From positions 62,001 to 126,000 of the forward strand of contig NZ_JACJSP010000007.1 of the NCBI RefSeq assembly GCF_014698235.1: a DNA stretch of 64,000 bases. The letters run 5' to 3'. The notes under the pieces were generated by a model. That model was not told the origin of the DNA, did no database searches, and saw nothing but the letters and a program-made list of their open reading frames with translations. Below are positions 26,080-35,253 of the stretch, piece after piece. A program made the position numbers and the translations under genes. The stretch's first letter is position 1; each line of letters opens with the position of its first letter. Source of the DNA: Limnothrix sp. FACHB-406. GTDB taxonomy: Bacteria; Cyanobacteriota; Cyanobacteriia; CACIAM-69d.

Positions 26080-26673
26080 CTAAGACGTTGGGAATCGTAA
26101 ATAGTGCATTAATTCTCCGAGCAGTTCACCAGATAAATTCAAGCGGCGTTTTAAATCAATTAAACTGCGGAAAGCACCCCGCTCTTGGCGATCGCGAATC
26201 ATTCTTTCTGCTAAGGCGCGATCGACCCCCGGCAGCCGCTCCAGTTCATCAACTGTGGCGTGATTAGCATCCAAGGTTCGTTGAAAAGAAGCCGCCTCCG
26301 GATCGTAAAAATAAAACCGTAAAACCGGTGTCCAAGGCTCCAACTGTGCCACCGTTACCCCTAAAGCAGCAGCCAAATCTTCTAATCCATAAAACACCAC
26401 TCCACTCGCACTCAATTGAGTCAGCAAGGTGGCTTGCCGAATCGATAGCCCTGGCAATCGTAACCAATCGTCAATGCTGGCGCGATTAGCATCAATTGCA
26501 ATGCCCATTTCGGCCGCCACCGCCACTTCCAACGCAGAATTAAGCCGACAAAATGGATCACGCGCAATTTTGCTGCGAGCTGCTTTCAAAGCCGGGTTTG
26601 CAGGCTGAAAGGGAGCTTGAAGCCAACTGAATAACGGATTTTGAGAAGAGAACTGAGGCACAGAAGTCAACAA
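26080..26673 (-). CDS. Helix-hairpin-helix (ComEA-like) protein
   Basis: 197-residue protein with two HhH-type segments, IDANRASIDDWLRLPGLSIR (about residues 59-78) and LDANHATVDELERLPGVDRA (about 133-152), each followed by a second hairpin helix. These motifs bind DNA backbone non-specifically, as in ComEA, or mediate protein contacts. There is no clear signal peptide or membrane helix, unlike secreted ComEA. Same strand as endonuclease V and just upstream. Function unproven. Confidence 0.85.
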   Translation of the reverse strand: MLTSVPQFSSQNPLFSWLQAPFQPANPALKAARSKIARDPFCRLNSALEVAVAAEMGIAIDANRASIDDWLRLPGLSIRQATLLTQLSASGVVFYGLEDLAAALGVTVAQLEPWTPVLRFYFYDPEAASFQRTLDANHATVDELERLPGVDRALAERMIRDRQERGAFRSLIDLKRRLNLSGELLGELMHYLRFPTS

Positions 26674-26870
26674 AATTATGGTGATTTAACTAACTGGAAG
26701 CTTCTAGCTAACTGAATTTCGGTTAAGCTAAACCTGAGTGGCTACTAGATTTTGATCCAACTTAGATCAAGATCTGAATCAGTGCTAAAAAGTTGAGATC
26801 AGGTCATGGTTCGCTCAGCAACCAAGGTCAAATCTTTTAATCTTTCAAACTTAGATTGATGACAGCCAAT

Positions 26871-27275
26871 CTAAATTTGGTCGAGTAGCAGACGGCGCTT
26901 TTGTTCAAACTCTGCCTCAGAAATTAATCCCTCTTGGCGAAGTCGATCCAATTCTCGCAGGGCATCTCCCACCGCATTTACCCGCTCCGGTTGCACAGTA
27001 ACCGTGACCGTTCGTTGGGCGGACGGTAGCTCTTTATTAAAGTTGCGATCGAACTCTTCTTGGTCTTGGGAAAGATACCAAATTGCCTCGATCGCACTGG
27101 CAATTTGCGGAATCATTGTCCAAAAAAACAGAAAATAAGCCACGCCCCACCATCGTTGCCGCAAATAAAACTTGTGCAACCCCGATGCAAAGGGAACCAC
27201 AAAACAGGTGAGGGCCAGGGCCACGGCCATCGTTCGCTTGCGTGGTCGGGTTAAGGTTCCTGCCACTTCCGTCAT
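26871..27275 (-). CDS. TM2-domain membrane protein with C-terminal SHOCT motif
   Basis: 134 residues. A TM2 domain with two helices surrounds the typical GLHKFYLRQRWWGVAYFLFFW. After a polar linker the protein ends in a SHOCT motif, ALRELDRLRQEGLISEAEFE, a short helical module often found at the end of oligomerising membrane proteins. Start at ATG 27275. The small Cys/TM frame at 27318-27548 lies directly upstream on the same strand. Confidence 0.88.
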   Translation of the reverse strand: MTEVAGTLTRPRKRTMAVALALTCFVVPFASGLHKFYLRQRWWGVAYFLFFWTMIPQIASAIEAIWYLSQDQEEFDRNFNKELPSAQRTVTVTVQPERVNAVGDALRELDRLRQEGLISEAEFEQKRRLLLDQI

Positions 27276-27317
27276 GGTTCTCTCCTCAGTTAACTGGCTG
27301 GCAATGGAAGTTACTCG

Positions 27318-27548
27318 TTAGACAACGGATTCAGCAACGAAACATAGAAAAAGCAAGGCAAAACAGGCGAACAATAGAGCATTGACCGTTGCCAAGCCTC
27401 GGCTACTCTGGGGACTCAGCACCGGTCTGGAACTCCCTTGGCTGAGTTGGTGGCAGCGATGTTGCGCCCATTGTTCATGATAGTTGGCAAATTGGCGGGT
27501 CGAGGGGCGGCGCGCGCCAAAGCAACATCGGTTACACCCATTGAACAC
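27318..27548 (-). CDS. Possible small cysteine-rich membrane protein
   Basis: 76-residue frame starting at GTG 27548, with an in-frame ATG four bases further up in another frame making the start uncertain. The N-terminal part has a Cys cluster (GCNRCCFGARR) and the C-terminus a clear hydrophobic helix (NALLFACFALLFLCFVAE). It is 42 bp upstream of the TM2-SHOCT gene. The orderly layout of zinc-like motif plus anchor suggests a real gene, but I know no family. Confidence 0.4.
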   Translation of the reverse strand: MFNGCNRCCFGARRPSTRQFANYHEQWAQHRCHQLSQGSSRPVLSPQSSRGLATVNALLFACFALLFLCFVAESVV

Positions 27549-27728
27549 CCATTGAACCGCAGACCGAGCAAACCAGCCCTCGATCGCCCCTGTTCATTGC
27601 CCTAATTTCTCTGCGCAAAGTCCGATCGTTCAAGTTCGGATCTCCCGACTGGGTGGGCGTTTTGCCTCAGAGGAGAATCGGCTAAGATCAAAGACAAATG
27701 GGTGTTAACAATGACCCAGGCATAAAAC

Positions 27729-28055
27729 ATGAGCATTTTTGATTCTGAAATTGTCCAACAGGAAGCCAAGGAAATTTTTGGCACTTATCAATCCCTAGTG
27801 CAGCTTGGGGGCGACTACGGCAAGTTCGATCGCGAAGGGAAGCGACTTTACATCGAACAGATGGAAACCGTGCTCGATCGCTATCGAATTTTCATGAAGC
27901 GATTTGAATTGTCAGATGATTTCATGGCCAAAATGCAGGTGGAACAACTGAAAACCCACCTCTCGCAATTTGGGATGACTCCTCAAATGATGTTTGATCA
28001 GATGCACATCACCTTGGAGCGCATGAAAGCAGAATTAGAAGCATCCAAAAATTAG
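27729..28055 (+). CDS. DUF1825 family protein
   Basis: 108-residue all-helical cytoplasmic protein of a cyanobacterial family of unknown function. Segments seen are FDSEIVQQEAKEIFGTYQSL, YGKFDREGKRLYIEQME and FGMTPQMMFDQMHITLERMK, the family pattern as I recall it. Length is typical. A TAAGAT -10-like box lies upstream. No neighbours suggest a pathway. Confidence 0.85.
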   Translation: MSIFDSEIVQQEAKEIFGTYQSLVQLGGDYGKFDREGKRLYIEQMETVLDRYRIFMKRFELSDDFMAKMQVEQLKTHLSQFGMTPQMMFDQMHITLERMKAELEASKN

Positions 28056-28101
28056 GTCGTTTTCCTATTAATTTTCAATGGATTGCCTGAGCCATTTCAA
28101 T

Positions 28102-28224
28102 TCAAAGTGGCATTGGCTTCTGATGAACCTGGCCGTTGATGTATTCGCTGGCCGGTTGAGTTTCGGGCAATGCGAGAAACTCAGCCAGCGACAGGGCCCG
28201 ATCGCGGGAGACAGCAAGCACCAT
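28102..28224 (-). pseudogene. Truncated Uma2-family (DUF820) relic
   Basis: From ATG 28224 the frame reads 40 residues that match the conserved N-terminus of cyanobacterial Uma2 nucleases: SLAEFLALPETQPASEYING then QVHQKPMPL, ending in TGA. In intact genes this segment continues into the PD-(D/E)XK-like domain; here nothing Uma2-like follows in any frame before the DUF1825 stop. It sits between DUF1825 and surE. An intact but different Uma2 gene exists at 39771-40526. Confidence 0.7.
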
Positions 28225-28284
28225 AACCAGCCTTGCAGGGGAGACAAACTGATTCAATTCTAGCGATCGCCCGCGATCGGCTCC

Positions 28285-28977
28285 CTAAACCCGCAACTGC
28301 GTAACAGCGATCGCGCCACCAAAGCAAATGGCCACATCGGTTCCGGGTTTGTAGGGACGACCCCCATAGATGCCGTTGTACTGATAGCCCTCCTCTGTAC
28401 GCCGATAGATCGGTGGAACTGGGTCACGAGACAGCTCACAAAACACGATTTCGGGATCGGGAGCGCCGGGGTCAAGGTGCGGGAAATTCACATTCCAAAA
28501 ACTGCCCGGTTCCCAGGGGCGATCGAGCAACAGGGGCAACACCCGCGCTGCCTGCTGAGCTGCCCAGTCCCAATCGATTTCCAAGGGCCGTCGGATCCAG
28601 TGCGACAGGGCGATCGCCCGTCGGCCTTGCAGCGTTGCTTCCCGAGCGGCCGCCACCGTACCCGAGTTATAGACATCCGTGCCCAGGTTACCGCCCGCGT
28701 TAATTCCCGACAGCACCAGGCTCACCTCGGGAACCAGCTCGCTCACCGCCAACCGCACACAGTCAGCCGGTGTGCCCGCCACCGAAAACCCGCGATCGCG
28801 CTCCTGCACCGCCAGCGCACGATGGTTAGTAATCTGGTGGCCACAGCCCGACTGTTCCGTTGCGGGCGCAACCCACCGCACTGAACCCAACTGCAATTCC
28901 GTAACGGCGCGATCGAGCGCGGCAATCCCCGGCGCATCGTACCCGTCATCATTCGTCAGCACCAAAACCTGCGCCAT
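28285..28977 (-). CDS. surE: 5'/3'-nucleotidase SurE
   Basis: 230-residue survival protein that dephosphorylates nucleoside monophosphates in a metal-dependent way. The N-terminal motif LTNDDGYDAPGI carries the two metal aspartates. PATEQSGCGHQIT and SGINAGGNLGTDVYNSGTVAAA supply the remaining active-site Ser/Asn residues. The length is slightly shorter than E. coli SurE but normal for cyanobacteria. Monocistronic. Confidence 0.95.
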   Translation of the reverse strand: MAQVLVLTNDDGYDAPGIAALDRAVTELQLGSVRWVAPATEQSGCGHQITNHRALAVQERDRGFSVAGTPADCVRLAVSELVPEVSLVLSGINAGGNLGTDVYNSGTVAAAREATLQGRRAIALSHWIRRPLEIDWDWAAQQAARVLPLLLDRPWEPGSFWNVNFPHLDPGAPDPEIVFCELSRDPVPPIYRRTEEGYQYNGIYGGRPYKPGTDVAICFGGAIAVTQLRV

Positions 28978-29064
28978 AAGTCCTCAGCGATCGCGAACAG
29001 GTTTCTATTGTTCCACTGACCAGCCAGCCACAGCATCCACCCACGCCCCGCGACATCATCAACA

Positions 29065-29088
29065 GACAAGGGGTTTAAACCCCCTGCC
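29065..29088 (+). repeat. Palindrome GACAAGGGGTTTAAACCCCC
   Basis: One member of a palindromic family whose other copies are at 40719, 46367 and 52323 (core CAAGGGGCTTAAGCCCCTTG), with a partial copy near 16045. Here T/A replaces C/G next to the centre. It lies between surE and the first xisI. Confidence 0.7.
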
Positions 29089-29158
29089 CCCACCACCGGA
29101 AGATCATTAACGACAGTGTTGGAGGATCTAAAATGTTAAAGATGAGAGAGTGGCTGTC

Positions 29159-29494
29159 ATGGAAAAACTAAATCAATATCGCCAAGTCATTCAAGAAATT
29201 TTGCTTGAGCACAGCCAAATTCAGCCAGCCTATGGCGAGATTGAAATGGCAGCCATATTTGACCATGAACGCGATCACTATCAAGTCATGCGGTCGGGTT
29301 GGCTTCAAAAACAACGAGTCTATGGCGTTCTAATTCATATCGATCTCAAGGGGGAAAAGGTTTGGATTCAATATGATGGAACAGAAGTAGGCGTGGCCAA
29401 TGAACTCCTAGAAAAAGGCATTCCCAAAACAGATATCGTATTAGCTTATCACTCGCCATTTATGCGTCAATATAACGGATTTGCCGTTGGTTAA
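29159..29494 (+). CDS. XisI-like protein (copy 1)
   Basis: 111-residue member of the XisI family, named after the fdxN-element excision controlling factor of heterocystous cyanobacteria and found widely in species without that element. Family features are YRQVIQEILLEH, DHYQVMRSGWLQKQRVYG, KVWIQYDGTEVGVANELLEK and the end AYHSPFMRQYNGFAV. The usual upstream partner xisH is missing. The true ATG is probably 29159; a strong GGAGGA precedes an out-of-frame ATG at 29133 that opens a 12-codon overlapping frame. Lower GC than the neighbours. Confidence 0.88.
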   Translation: MEKLNQYRQVIQEILLEHSQIQPAYGEIEMAAIFDHERDHYQVMRSGWLQKQRVYGVLIHIDLKGEKVWIQYDGTEVGVANELLEKGIPKTDIVLAYHSPFMRQYNGFAVG

Positions 29495-29555
29495 TTCTGG
29501 TTTTCAAGTGATTTATCATGGAATTTCAATTATTTTGAGTGAGGTTAATTACCCG

Positions 29556-29912
29556 ATGACAGCCTTAAATTCGGAAACAGAAAAACTGCAAGCCTATCGA
29601 GCTGTCATTAAGCAGCTTCTAACAGACTATGCAGCTTACAAGCCATCCTATGGTGATATTGAAGTTCAAACCTTGTTTGACAGCAAGCATGACCACTACC
29701 AGGTTTTGGCGATCGGCTGGTACAACAAACAAAGAATTTATGGTTGCTCAATGCACCTTGACCTAAAGCAAGGAAAAATCTGGATTCAGGTCAACAATAC
29801 CGAACTGGATATTGCTCAAAATTTGGTTGAACGAGGTATTCCCAAAGAAGATATTGTGATTGGGTTTCATCCACCTCATTTCCGCCGTTTTTCAGGCTAT
29901 GCGATCGCCTAA
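29556..29912 (+). CDS. XisI-like protein (copy 2)
   Basis: 118-residue paralog of the preceding gene, 61 bp downstream. The same landmarks recur: YRAVIKQLLTDYA, DHYQVLAIGWYNKQRIYG, KIWIQVNNTELDIAQNLVER and FHPPHFRRFSGYAIA. Roughly half the positions match copy 1, so the duplication is not recent. No xisH is found here either. Function unknown; the pairing with XisH elsewhere suggests a two-component system in which XisI is the small partner. Confidence 0.88.
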   Translation: MTALNSETEKLQAYRAVIKQLLTDYAAYKPSYGDIEVQTLFDSKHDHYQVLAIGWYNKQRIYGCSMHLDLKQGKIWIQVNNTELDIAQNLVERGIPKEDIVIGFHPPHFRRFSGYAIA

Positions 29913-29924
29913 AAACTGCGATTT

Positions 29925-30653
29925 CTAACCATTTGAGTCGGTCAGAGCAGCCGCTTGGGCCGCCATCAATTCACCGATACCTTTTTCGGCTAAATCCAGC
30001 AGCGCATTCAGTTGCGATCGGCTATAGCTGCCCGATTCCGCCGTCCCCTGCACTTCAATTAAATTACCCTCGCCGTTCATCACCACGTTGAAGTCCACAT
30101 CGGCGGCCACGTCTTCCGGGTAGTTCAAATCCAGATAAGCGGCTCCCTCGATCAACCCCACGGAAACAGCAGCGACCGGCGAGGCGATCGGCAACGTTGC
30201 CAACTCCCCAGCGGCCACCAGCGATTGCAACGCATCCACCAACGCCACATAGCAACCCGTGATCGCCGTGGTGCGTGTGCCCGCATCGGCCTGCAACACA
30301 TCCGCATCGATCGTCAGGGTGCGTTCCCCCAAGCCCCGTAAATCCACCGCCGCCCGCAAACTCCGGCCAATTAACCGTTGAATTTCCTGGGTGCGCCCGG
30401 ACAGCTTGAAGGTTTCCCGCGACTGCCGATCGGGCGTGGCTCCCGGCATCATCCGATATTCCGCCGTCAGCCAGCCTTGGCCCGAATCGGCCAGCCAGCG
30501 CGGCACACCGGACTGCACGTACACGGTGCAAATCACCTGCGTGTCACCACAACAGGCCAACACAGACCCGGCGGAATATTTGGTGAAATTTCGCTGAAAC
30601 TGAACGGGGCGGAGCTGGTCGGGCGATCGACCGTCGGGACGTTGCCAGGACAT
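29925..30653 (-). CDS. rph: Ribonuclease PH
   Basis: Phosphorolytic 3'-5' exoribonuclease that trims tRNA 3' ends. 242 residues from ATG 30653 (MSWQRPDGR). Recognisable are [20 protein letters not shown], the [20 protein letters not shown] phosphate-binding region, [20 protein letters not shown] and [19 protein letters not shown]. The alternate ATG 18 bp upstream is less typical. It begins 27 bp after the RF1 stop, so prfA-rph is probably one transcript. Confidence 0.95.
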   Translation of the reverse strand: MSWQRPDGRSPDQLRPVQFQRNFTKYSAGSVLACCGDTQVICTVYVQSGVPRWLADSGQGWLTAEYRMMPGATPDRQSRETFKLSGRTQEIQRLIGRSLRAAVDLRGLGERTLTIDADVLQADAGTRTTAITGCYVALVDALQSLVAAGELATLPIASPVAAVSVGLIEGAAYLDLNYPEDVAADVDFNVVMNGEGNLIEVQGTAESGSYSRSQLNALLDLAEKGIGELMAAQAAALTDSNG

Positions 30654-30680
30654 GGTTAGGGGTGCAAACAACGGATAACG

Positions 30681-31775
30681 TTAACCAACCTGGGCTGCCA
30701 GTTCTTCCAATTGGGCCTGTTGATCTTGGGTGATGCAAGACTGAATCATCTCGTCAATGTCACCTTCGAGGGCCGCCGTGAGGGTGAAGTTTTGGCCCAA
30801 ACGGTGATCGGTCACGCGATTGTCTTTGTAGTTATAGGTGCGAATTTTTTCCGATCGGGAACCGCTCCCCACCTGCGATCGCCGGGCAGAAGTCACCGCC
30901 TCCTGTTGCTCTCGCATCTTCATTTCGTAGAGCTTGGCCCGCAAAATTTGCATCGCCCGCTCCTTGTTCTTGAGCTGCGATCGCTCCTCCGTACAAAACA
31001 CCCGAATGCCCGTCGGTTTGTGGTACAGGTCGGCGGCGGTTTCCACCTTGTTCACGTTTTGGCCACCAGCCCCGCCCGATCGCGCCGTGGTTAGCTCAAT
31101 GTCCTTCGGGTCAATGTGAACTTCCACTTCATCCACCTCCGGCATAATCGCCACCGTGGCGGTGGAAGTATGTACCCGACCACCCGCTTCCGTGGCCGGC
31201 ACGCGCTGCACCCGGTGAACACCCGCTTCATATTTCAGCTTGCTATAAACCCGATCGCCCTGCACTTCCAGGATCACTTCCTTAAAGCCGCCCGCCTCCG
31301 ACAGCGACTCGCTCGCCAACGCCACCTTCCAACCCTGAGTGGTGGCATAGCGGGAATACATCCGCAGCAAATCGCCCGCCCAAATACAGGCCTCATCGCC
31401 ACCCGTGCCGGCCCGAATTTCCAACATGATGTTTTTGTCGTCGTTGGGGTCGCGGGGCAGCAACAAAATTTTCAGTTGATATTCCAACTGGGCGACCCGA
31501 TCGTTCAGCTCTTCAACTTCCAGTTGCGCCATTTCCCGCAACTCCGGGTCATCGCCCGACTCCTTCAGGATTTCGCGGGCCCCTTCCAGGTCGCTGACGG
31601 CCGTTTTCCATGCATCATAGGTCGCCACCGTTTCTTCCAAGGACGATCGCGCCTTGGCCACGCGCTGAAATTCCGTCGGATCCGTGGCCACATCAGGATC
31701 CGCAAGGCGGCGGGTTAACTCATTAAAGGTTTGCTCAACGGATTGCAGCTTATCGAGCAAATATTGTTCAGCCAT
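30681..31775 (-). CDS. prfA: Peptide chain release factor 1
   Basis: Recognises UAA and UAG stop codons. 364 residues from ATG 31775. The GGQ hydrolysis motif is at 237-239 ([14 protein letters not shown]) and the RF1-specific anticodon-like PAT at 193-195 ([10 protein letters not shown]), separating it from RF2 (SPF). Full length. The frame runs to 31829, but the extra 18 residues are not conserved-looking. Upstream of rph in the same direction. Confidence 0.97.
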   Translation of the reverse strand: MAEQYLLDKLQSVEQTFNELTRRLADPDVATDPTEFQRVAKARSSLEETVATYDAWKTAVSDLEGAREILKESGDDPELREMAQLEVEELNDRVAQLEYQLKILLLPRDPNDDKNIMLEIRAGTGGDEACIWAGDLLRMYSRYATTQGWKVALASESLSEAGGFKEVILEVQGDRVYSKLKYEAGVHRVQRVPATEAGGRVHTSTATVAIMPEVDEVEVHIDPKDIELTTARSGGAGGQNVNKVETAADLYHKPTGIRVFCTEERSQLKNKERAMQILRAKLYEMKMREQQEAVTSARRSQVGSGSRSEKIRTYNYKDNRVTDHRLGQNFTLTAALEGDIDEMIQSCITQDQQAQLEELAAQVG

Positions 31776-32112
31776 CGGGTCGCAGGGCGATCGTGAAATC
31801 GAATGAAGGGAGCAAAATACTACCACCATGCTATCAACGATCGTCCCCCGACCACCGATTTAGCCCATACCGCAAAAATACGGAGCTAGGACAGATCAGA
31901 GGCTTGAAACCTCTCGATCAGACCAGATCGACCAGACCAGATCGACTGGCAAACCCCTCCACGGAATGGCACCGCCACATGGCGAACCCCAAATGACTGC
32001 ATACCCAATGGCCGCATACCCAAAATGGCCGCCTATCCAATGGCCACCCATTGACTGCCCATGCATCCCAACATCCTGATTGCGTCCATGCAACAAGACA
32101 CTAATAAGTCCA

Positions 32113-32280
32113 TTAAGTCCATACTTCTTGAATATATTTCAGGCATTCACTCTTCAGCCCTTCTTTGCCTGCATCCCGCCATCCCCAGGGATTTCCTCGC
32201 TCCACAGGCCAGATGGAATACTGCTGCGCATGGTTAACCACCACCTTGTAAACTCTTTGGTTCTCATTCGTCATTGCCAT
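32113..32280 (-). CDS. Orphan MbtH-like protein
   Basis: A 55-codon frame (53 residues from the better-spaced second ATG at 32274, which has GGAG eight bases upstream). It reads [20 protein letters not shown], then [13 protein letters not shown] and [10 protein letters not shown], the full MbtH signature with its invariant Trp and Ser residues. MbtH proteins bind and activate adenylation domains of nonribosomal peptide synthetases. It stops right after EVWT, a few residues before the usual TDMRP end, so it may be slightly truncated. No NRPS gene lies in the window. The surroundings are AT-rich and HIP1-poor, suggesting transfer. Confidence 0.85.
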   Translation of the reverse strand: MAMTNENQRVYKVVVNHAQQYSIWPVERGNPWGWRDAGKEGLKSECLKYIQEVWT

Positions 32281-32599
32281 TTCTCCGAATGAAATAAAGG
32301 AACTATATAATTCGTCAGTACTATTTCAGTTATAAGTTTGCTCGTCAGTTCATGGAGCAATCAAAACATCAGCTTTATATTTTTGATAGAGGCTGATTTT
32401 TTGTCAAAGTTCTTCATCAAAGAACTAATTGATTCATTTTTAAATTCAAGAAAATCAATTAAAAACCTGAAATCCTGAAAAAAAGACGCAAAATTCTTTA
32501 AATCAAAAGAAATTATCCATTATCAAAATTCATAAAACCAAACTTCGATGATTGGTTTTAGTCAGGGGTAAAATTACACGATTAGGCAGAGAAAATTAG
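32281..32599. other. AT-rich intergenic stretch upstream of the MbtH-like gene
   Basis: About 320 bp without HIP1 sites and without any credible frame, far more AT-rich than its surroundings. It would contain the promoter of the MbtH-like gene on the minus strand. Together with that gene it looks like an island of foreign composition. Confidence 0.5.
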
Positions 32600-33139
32600 T
32601 TAGGGAATATTAATGGGCTGGCCGTCGCGGGTGTAAATTGCGATATCCCACTGGCCACTCCGTTCAATTTCAAAGGCGATGCGGCTGCCGTCGGCGCTCA
32701 GTTGCGGGTTGCGGGTTTCCAGTTGCAGGGTTTGGGTCAGGTTGCGGAGCTGGTTAGTGGTGCGATCGTACAGGTAAATGTCGGTGCGGCCTTGGCGACT
32801 GGCAGAAAAGGCAATCCAACGGCCATCACTGGAAATGCTGGGGCTGGCGGCGATCGTGTCAAAGGCGTTTAGCTCTGGCAGCTCGATCGCCCGTCGTTCC
32901 TGAAGGTCATAGAGCAACACATCCTGGCTGCCCCGACGATCGGACACAAACACCAAAAAGCGCCCCGCCACGGCCGGGCTGGTTTCCGAAAAGGCGCTGT
33001 TGAGGCTGTTGGGGTTGGCTCCGGCCGCATCGAAAGGGAAACTGAGGGTGCGACCACTGGCGCAACCCACCAACCCGATCGCCCAACTGGCGATCCAAAG
33101 CTGTTGCAGGGGCGATCGCCCTCGGCGGCATTGGCTCAT
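32600..33139 (-). CDS. TolB-like beta-propeller lipoprotein
   Basis: 179 residues. The signal region ends in a lipobox, IGLVGC, so the protein is probably lipid-anchored in the periplasm. The mature part has PD40/TolB-type propeller blades: SPAVAGRFLVFVSDRRGSQD, ASPSISSDGRWIAFSASRQG and NPQLSADGSRIAFEIERSGQ. Only about three blades are present, so it may oligomerise or be a partial propeller. The gene upstream (33179-33703) ends 39 bp before and is probably co-transcribed. Confidence 0.85.
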   Translation of the reverse strand: MSQCRRGRSPLQQLWIASWAIGLVGCASGRTLSFPFDAAGANPNSLNSAFSETSPAVAGRFLVFVSDRRGSQDVLLYDLQERRAIELPELNAFDTIAASPSISSDGRWIAFSASRQGRTDIYLYDRTTNQLRNLTQTLQLETRNPQLSADGSRIAFEIERSGQWDIAIYTRDGQPINIP

Positions 33140-33178
33140 GGCACGGGCCCCTCGCTGATCAAGATCTCGGCACAAGAT

Positions 33179-33703
33179 CTAGGGCAACAGCTTTTTGAGG
33201 GCCAGCAGGGATTCTGCATTCAGCGTCACTTCCACAGCTTGGCCCGCTGGGCGATCGATCAACGTGAGAATGCATTGGCCACCACCGGTTTTGACCGTGG
33301 CGGTGGGATTGTTGAGGGCGATCGTTTCCAAGCGAGCTTCCGGCTGCCCCACCCGAATCACCACATCATTTTGAGATTGGGGGTAGATGTAGAGATATTG
33401 CCCATTGGCTGACAGCTTCAAGGATTGGGGCGTGCTGTTGCGTTCCAAGTCGCTGCCCAGCTTTTTGTAATAGAACGTGATGCCCCGCACTTCTGGCCTT
33501 TGGATGGTGAATTCATCGTCGAAGCGCTCCGCGTCCCAATCGAGGGTCTGGGGATCCGTGGCGCGATCGAGCAAGCGCTGTCGCCAGGTCACGGACTTGC
33601 CTGCCAAGCTCACCCACCATTGGCGGATCGTTTCAAAATAAGCAGCATTCTCCGGATCGTTGCTGCCGTAAAGCCAAGTTGCGCTGAAAGGTTGCACGGA
33701 CAA
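33179..33703 (-). CDS. Uncharacterised protein upstream of the TolB-like lipoprotein
   Basis: 174-residue soluble protein I do not recognise. The first half is helical with several Trp (YFETIRQWWVSLAGKSVTWR); the second half looks beta-rich (GQYLYIYPQSQNDVVIRVGQ, GGQCILTLIDRPAGQAVEVT). No signal peptide. Same strand as, and 39 bp upstream of, the TolB-like gene. Normal HIP1 density suggests a native gene. Confidence 0.75.
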   Translation of the reverse strand: MSVQPFSATWLYGSNDPENAAYFETIRQWWVSLAGKSVTWRQRLLDRATDPQTLDWDAERFDDEFTIQRPEVRGITFYYKKLGSDLERNSTPQSLKLSANGQYLYIYPQSQNDVVIRVGQPEARLETIALNNPTATVKTGGGQCILTLIDRPAGQAVEVTLNAESLLALKKLLP

Positions 33704-34068
33704 AATCCCGTTTCAAAATCCCATGAACTAATTGAACAATTAATCTTTCAATTATTTTCAATTCATTAGTTTCAGTTCATTAAACCGTTGGGGGGCGATC
33801 GCCCAGATTACCCAAATCGCTAAATCATCCGAATCGCCCAAATCGCACAACGAAGGCGAGAGCGTTACCCTAGGAAGACGTTTGGGGACAATCATGGGGG
33901 AATCATCAACCGGAGCAATCAACCGTTGATTAGCCCCATAGCCCCAAGCTGGGAACCGGGTCGATCGCCCCGCCATCCCAGGCTTGTTAACCCAACTTTA
34001 ACCAGCGATGAACCGGCGACCCACCGCAGGTCGGCCCCAGGAGCCAAAATTGCGGAGCCAAGATTGCG

Positions 34069-34986
34069 ATGAATGTGCCGCTAGTTTATCACCCCGATTA
34101 TGTCGCGCCGTTGCCACCCGGCCACCGGTTCCCGATGCAAAAGTTTGCAAGGCTCTATGACCGGTTACGCAGCGATGGCACGGCAACCCCAGAACAGTTT
34201 CACCAACCCGATCGGCCGCCCCAGGACTGGATTGAGCTGGTGCACGATCGCGCCTATGTGGAAGCCTATTGCCAAGGCACTTTGGATCCAAAAGCCCAGC
34301 ACCGAATCGGGTTGCCCTGGTCACCAGCCTTGGCCAATCGCACCTGCGTGGCGGCTGGTGGCACGGTGCTGACGGCTCGGCTGGCCCTGCGCCATGGGCT
34401 GGCTTGCAATTTGGCGGGCGGCACGCACCATGCCTTCCCCGATTTTGGCTCCGGGTTTTGCATCTTCAACGATTTGGCGATCGCTACCAGGGTTTTGCAG
34501 GCCGAAGGCTTGGTCGATCGGGTTTTGATTGTGGACTTGGATGTGCATCAAGGGGATGGAACCGCCTGGATTTTCCGCAACGAACCGCAGGTCTTCACCT
34601 TTTCCATGCATTGCGAGGCAAATTTTCCCGCCCGCAAACAGGCCAGCGATTTGGATGTGGCATTGCCAGAGGGCATGGAAGATGATGACTATTTACAAAC
34701 GCTCGATCGCTTCCTGCCAGATTTGCTCGCCCAAGTGCGGCCCGATCTGGTGATTTACGATGCGGGGGTGGATCCCCACGGAGGCGATCGGTTGGGCAAG
34801 CTCGCCCTCACCGATTCTGGCTTGTTTCGGCGGGATATGCAGGTGCTGACTACCTGTGTGGCGGCGGGCTATCCCGTGGCCTGCACGATCGGCGGCGGCT
34901 ACTGCGATGATTTGGCGGCCCTGGTCGATCGCCATGCCCTCATCCACCGAGCAGCGGCTCAGGTCGCCCAGTGCTACGGTCTCTGA
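34069..34986 (+). CDS. Histone deacetylase-family (class IV-like) hydrolase
   Basis: 305-residue arginase/deacetylase-fold enzyme that would remove acetyl groups from lysine or polyamine-type substrates in the cytoplasm. The active site is complete: His120-His121 (GGTHHAF), zinc ligands Asp158 and His160 (DLDVHQGDGTA) and Asp240 (HGGDRLG). The compact size and the N-terminal VYHPDYVAPLPPGHRFPMQK match the HDAC11/class IV-like bacterial branch. Single gene; the substrate is not indicated by neighbours. Confidence 0.92.
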   Translation: MNVPLVYHPDYVAPLPPGHRFPMQKFARLYDRLRSDGTATPEQFHQPDRPPQDWIELVHDRAYVEAYCQGTLDPKAQHRIGLPWSPALANRTCVAAGGTVLTARLALRHGLACNLAGGTHHAFPDFGSGFCIFNDLAIATRVLQAEGLVDRVLIVDLDVHQGDGTAWIFRNEPQVFTFSMHCEANFPARKQASDLDVALPEGMEDDDYLQTLDRFLPDLLAQVRPDLVIYDAGVDPHGGDRLGKLALTDSGLFRRDMQVLTTCVAAGYPVACTIGGGYCDDLAALVDRHALIHRAAAQVAQCYGL

Positions 34987-35253
34987 GCTGCTACGGTTTC
35001 TGGGCCACTGATGCTCAGCAAGGGCGATCGCGCAACATATCGCCCACCGGCCAGACAAAACCAGATCCAACAAAAACTAGATCCAACAAAACCAGGCCAG
35101 AACCCGACAGAACGGCCGCCGGGCGATCGCCCCTTTCAAGACCCAAAAAATCCCAGCAACGGCAGAACAGCCCTCGGGCGATCGCGCCGCAGGCGACAAT
35201 AGAAATCGGGCTGGCAGAGCAGACCGACGCGCACAATTGCTTCACAACTCCCT

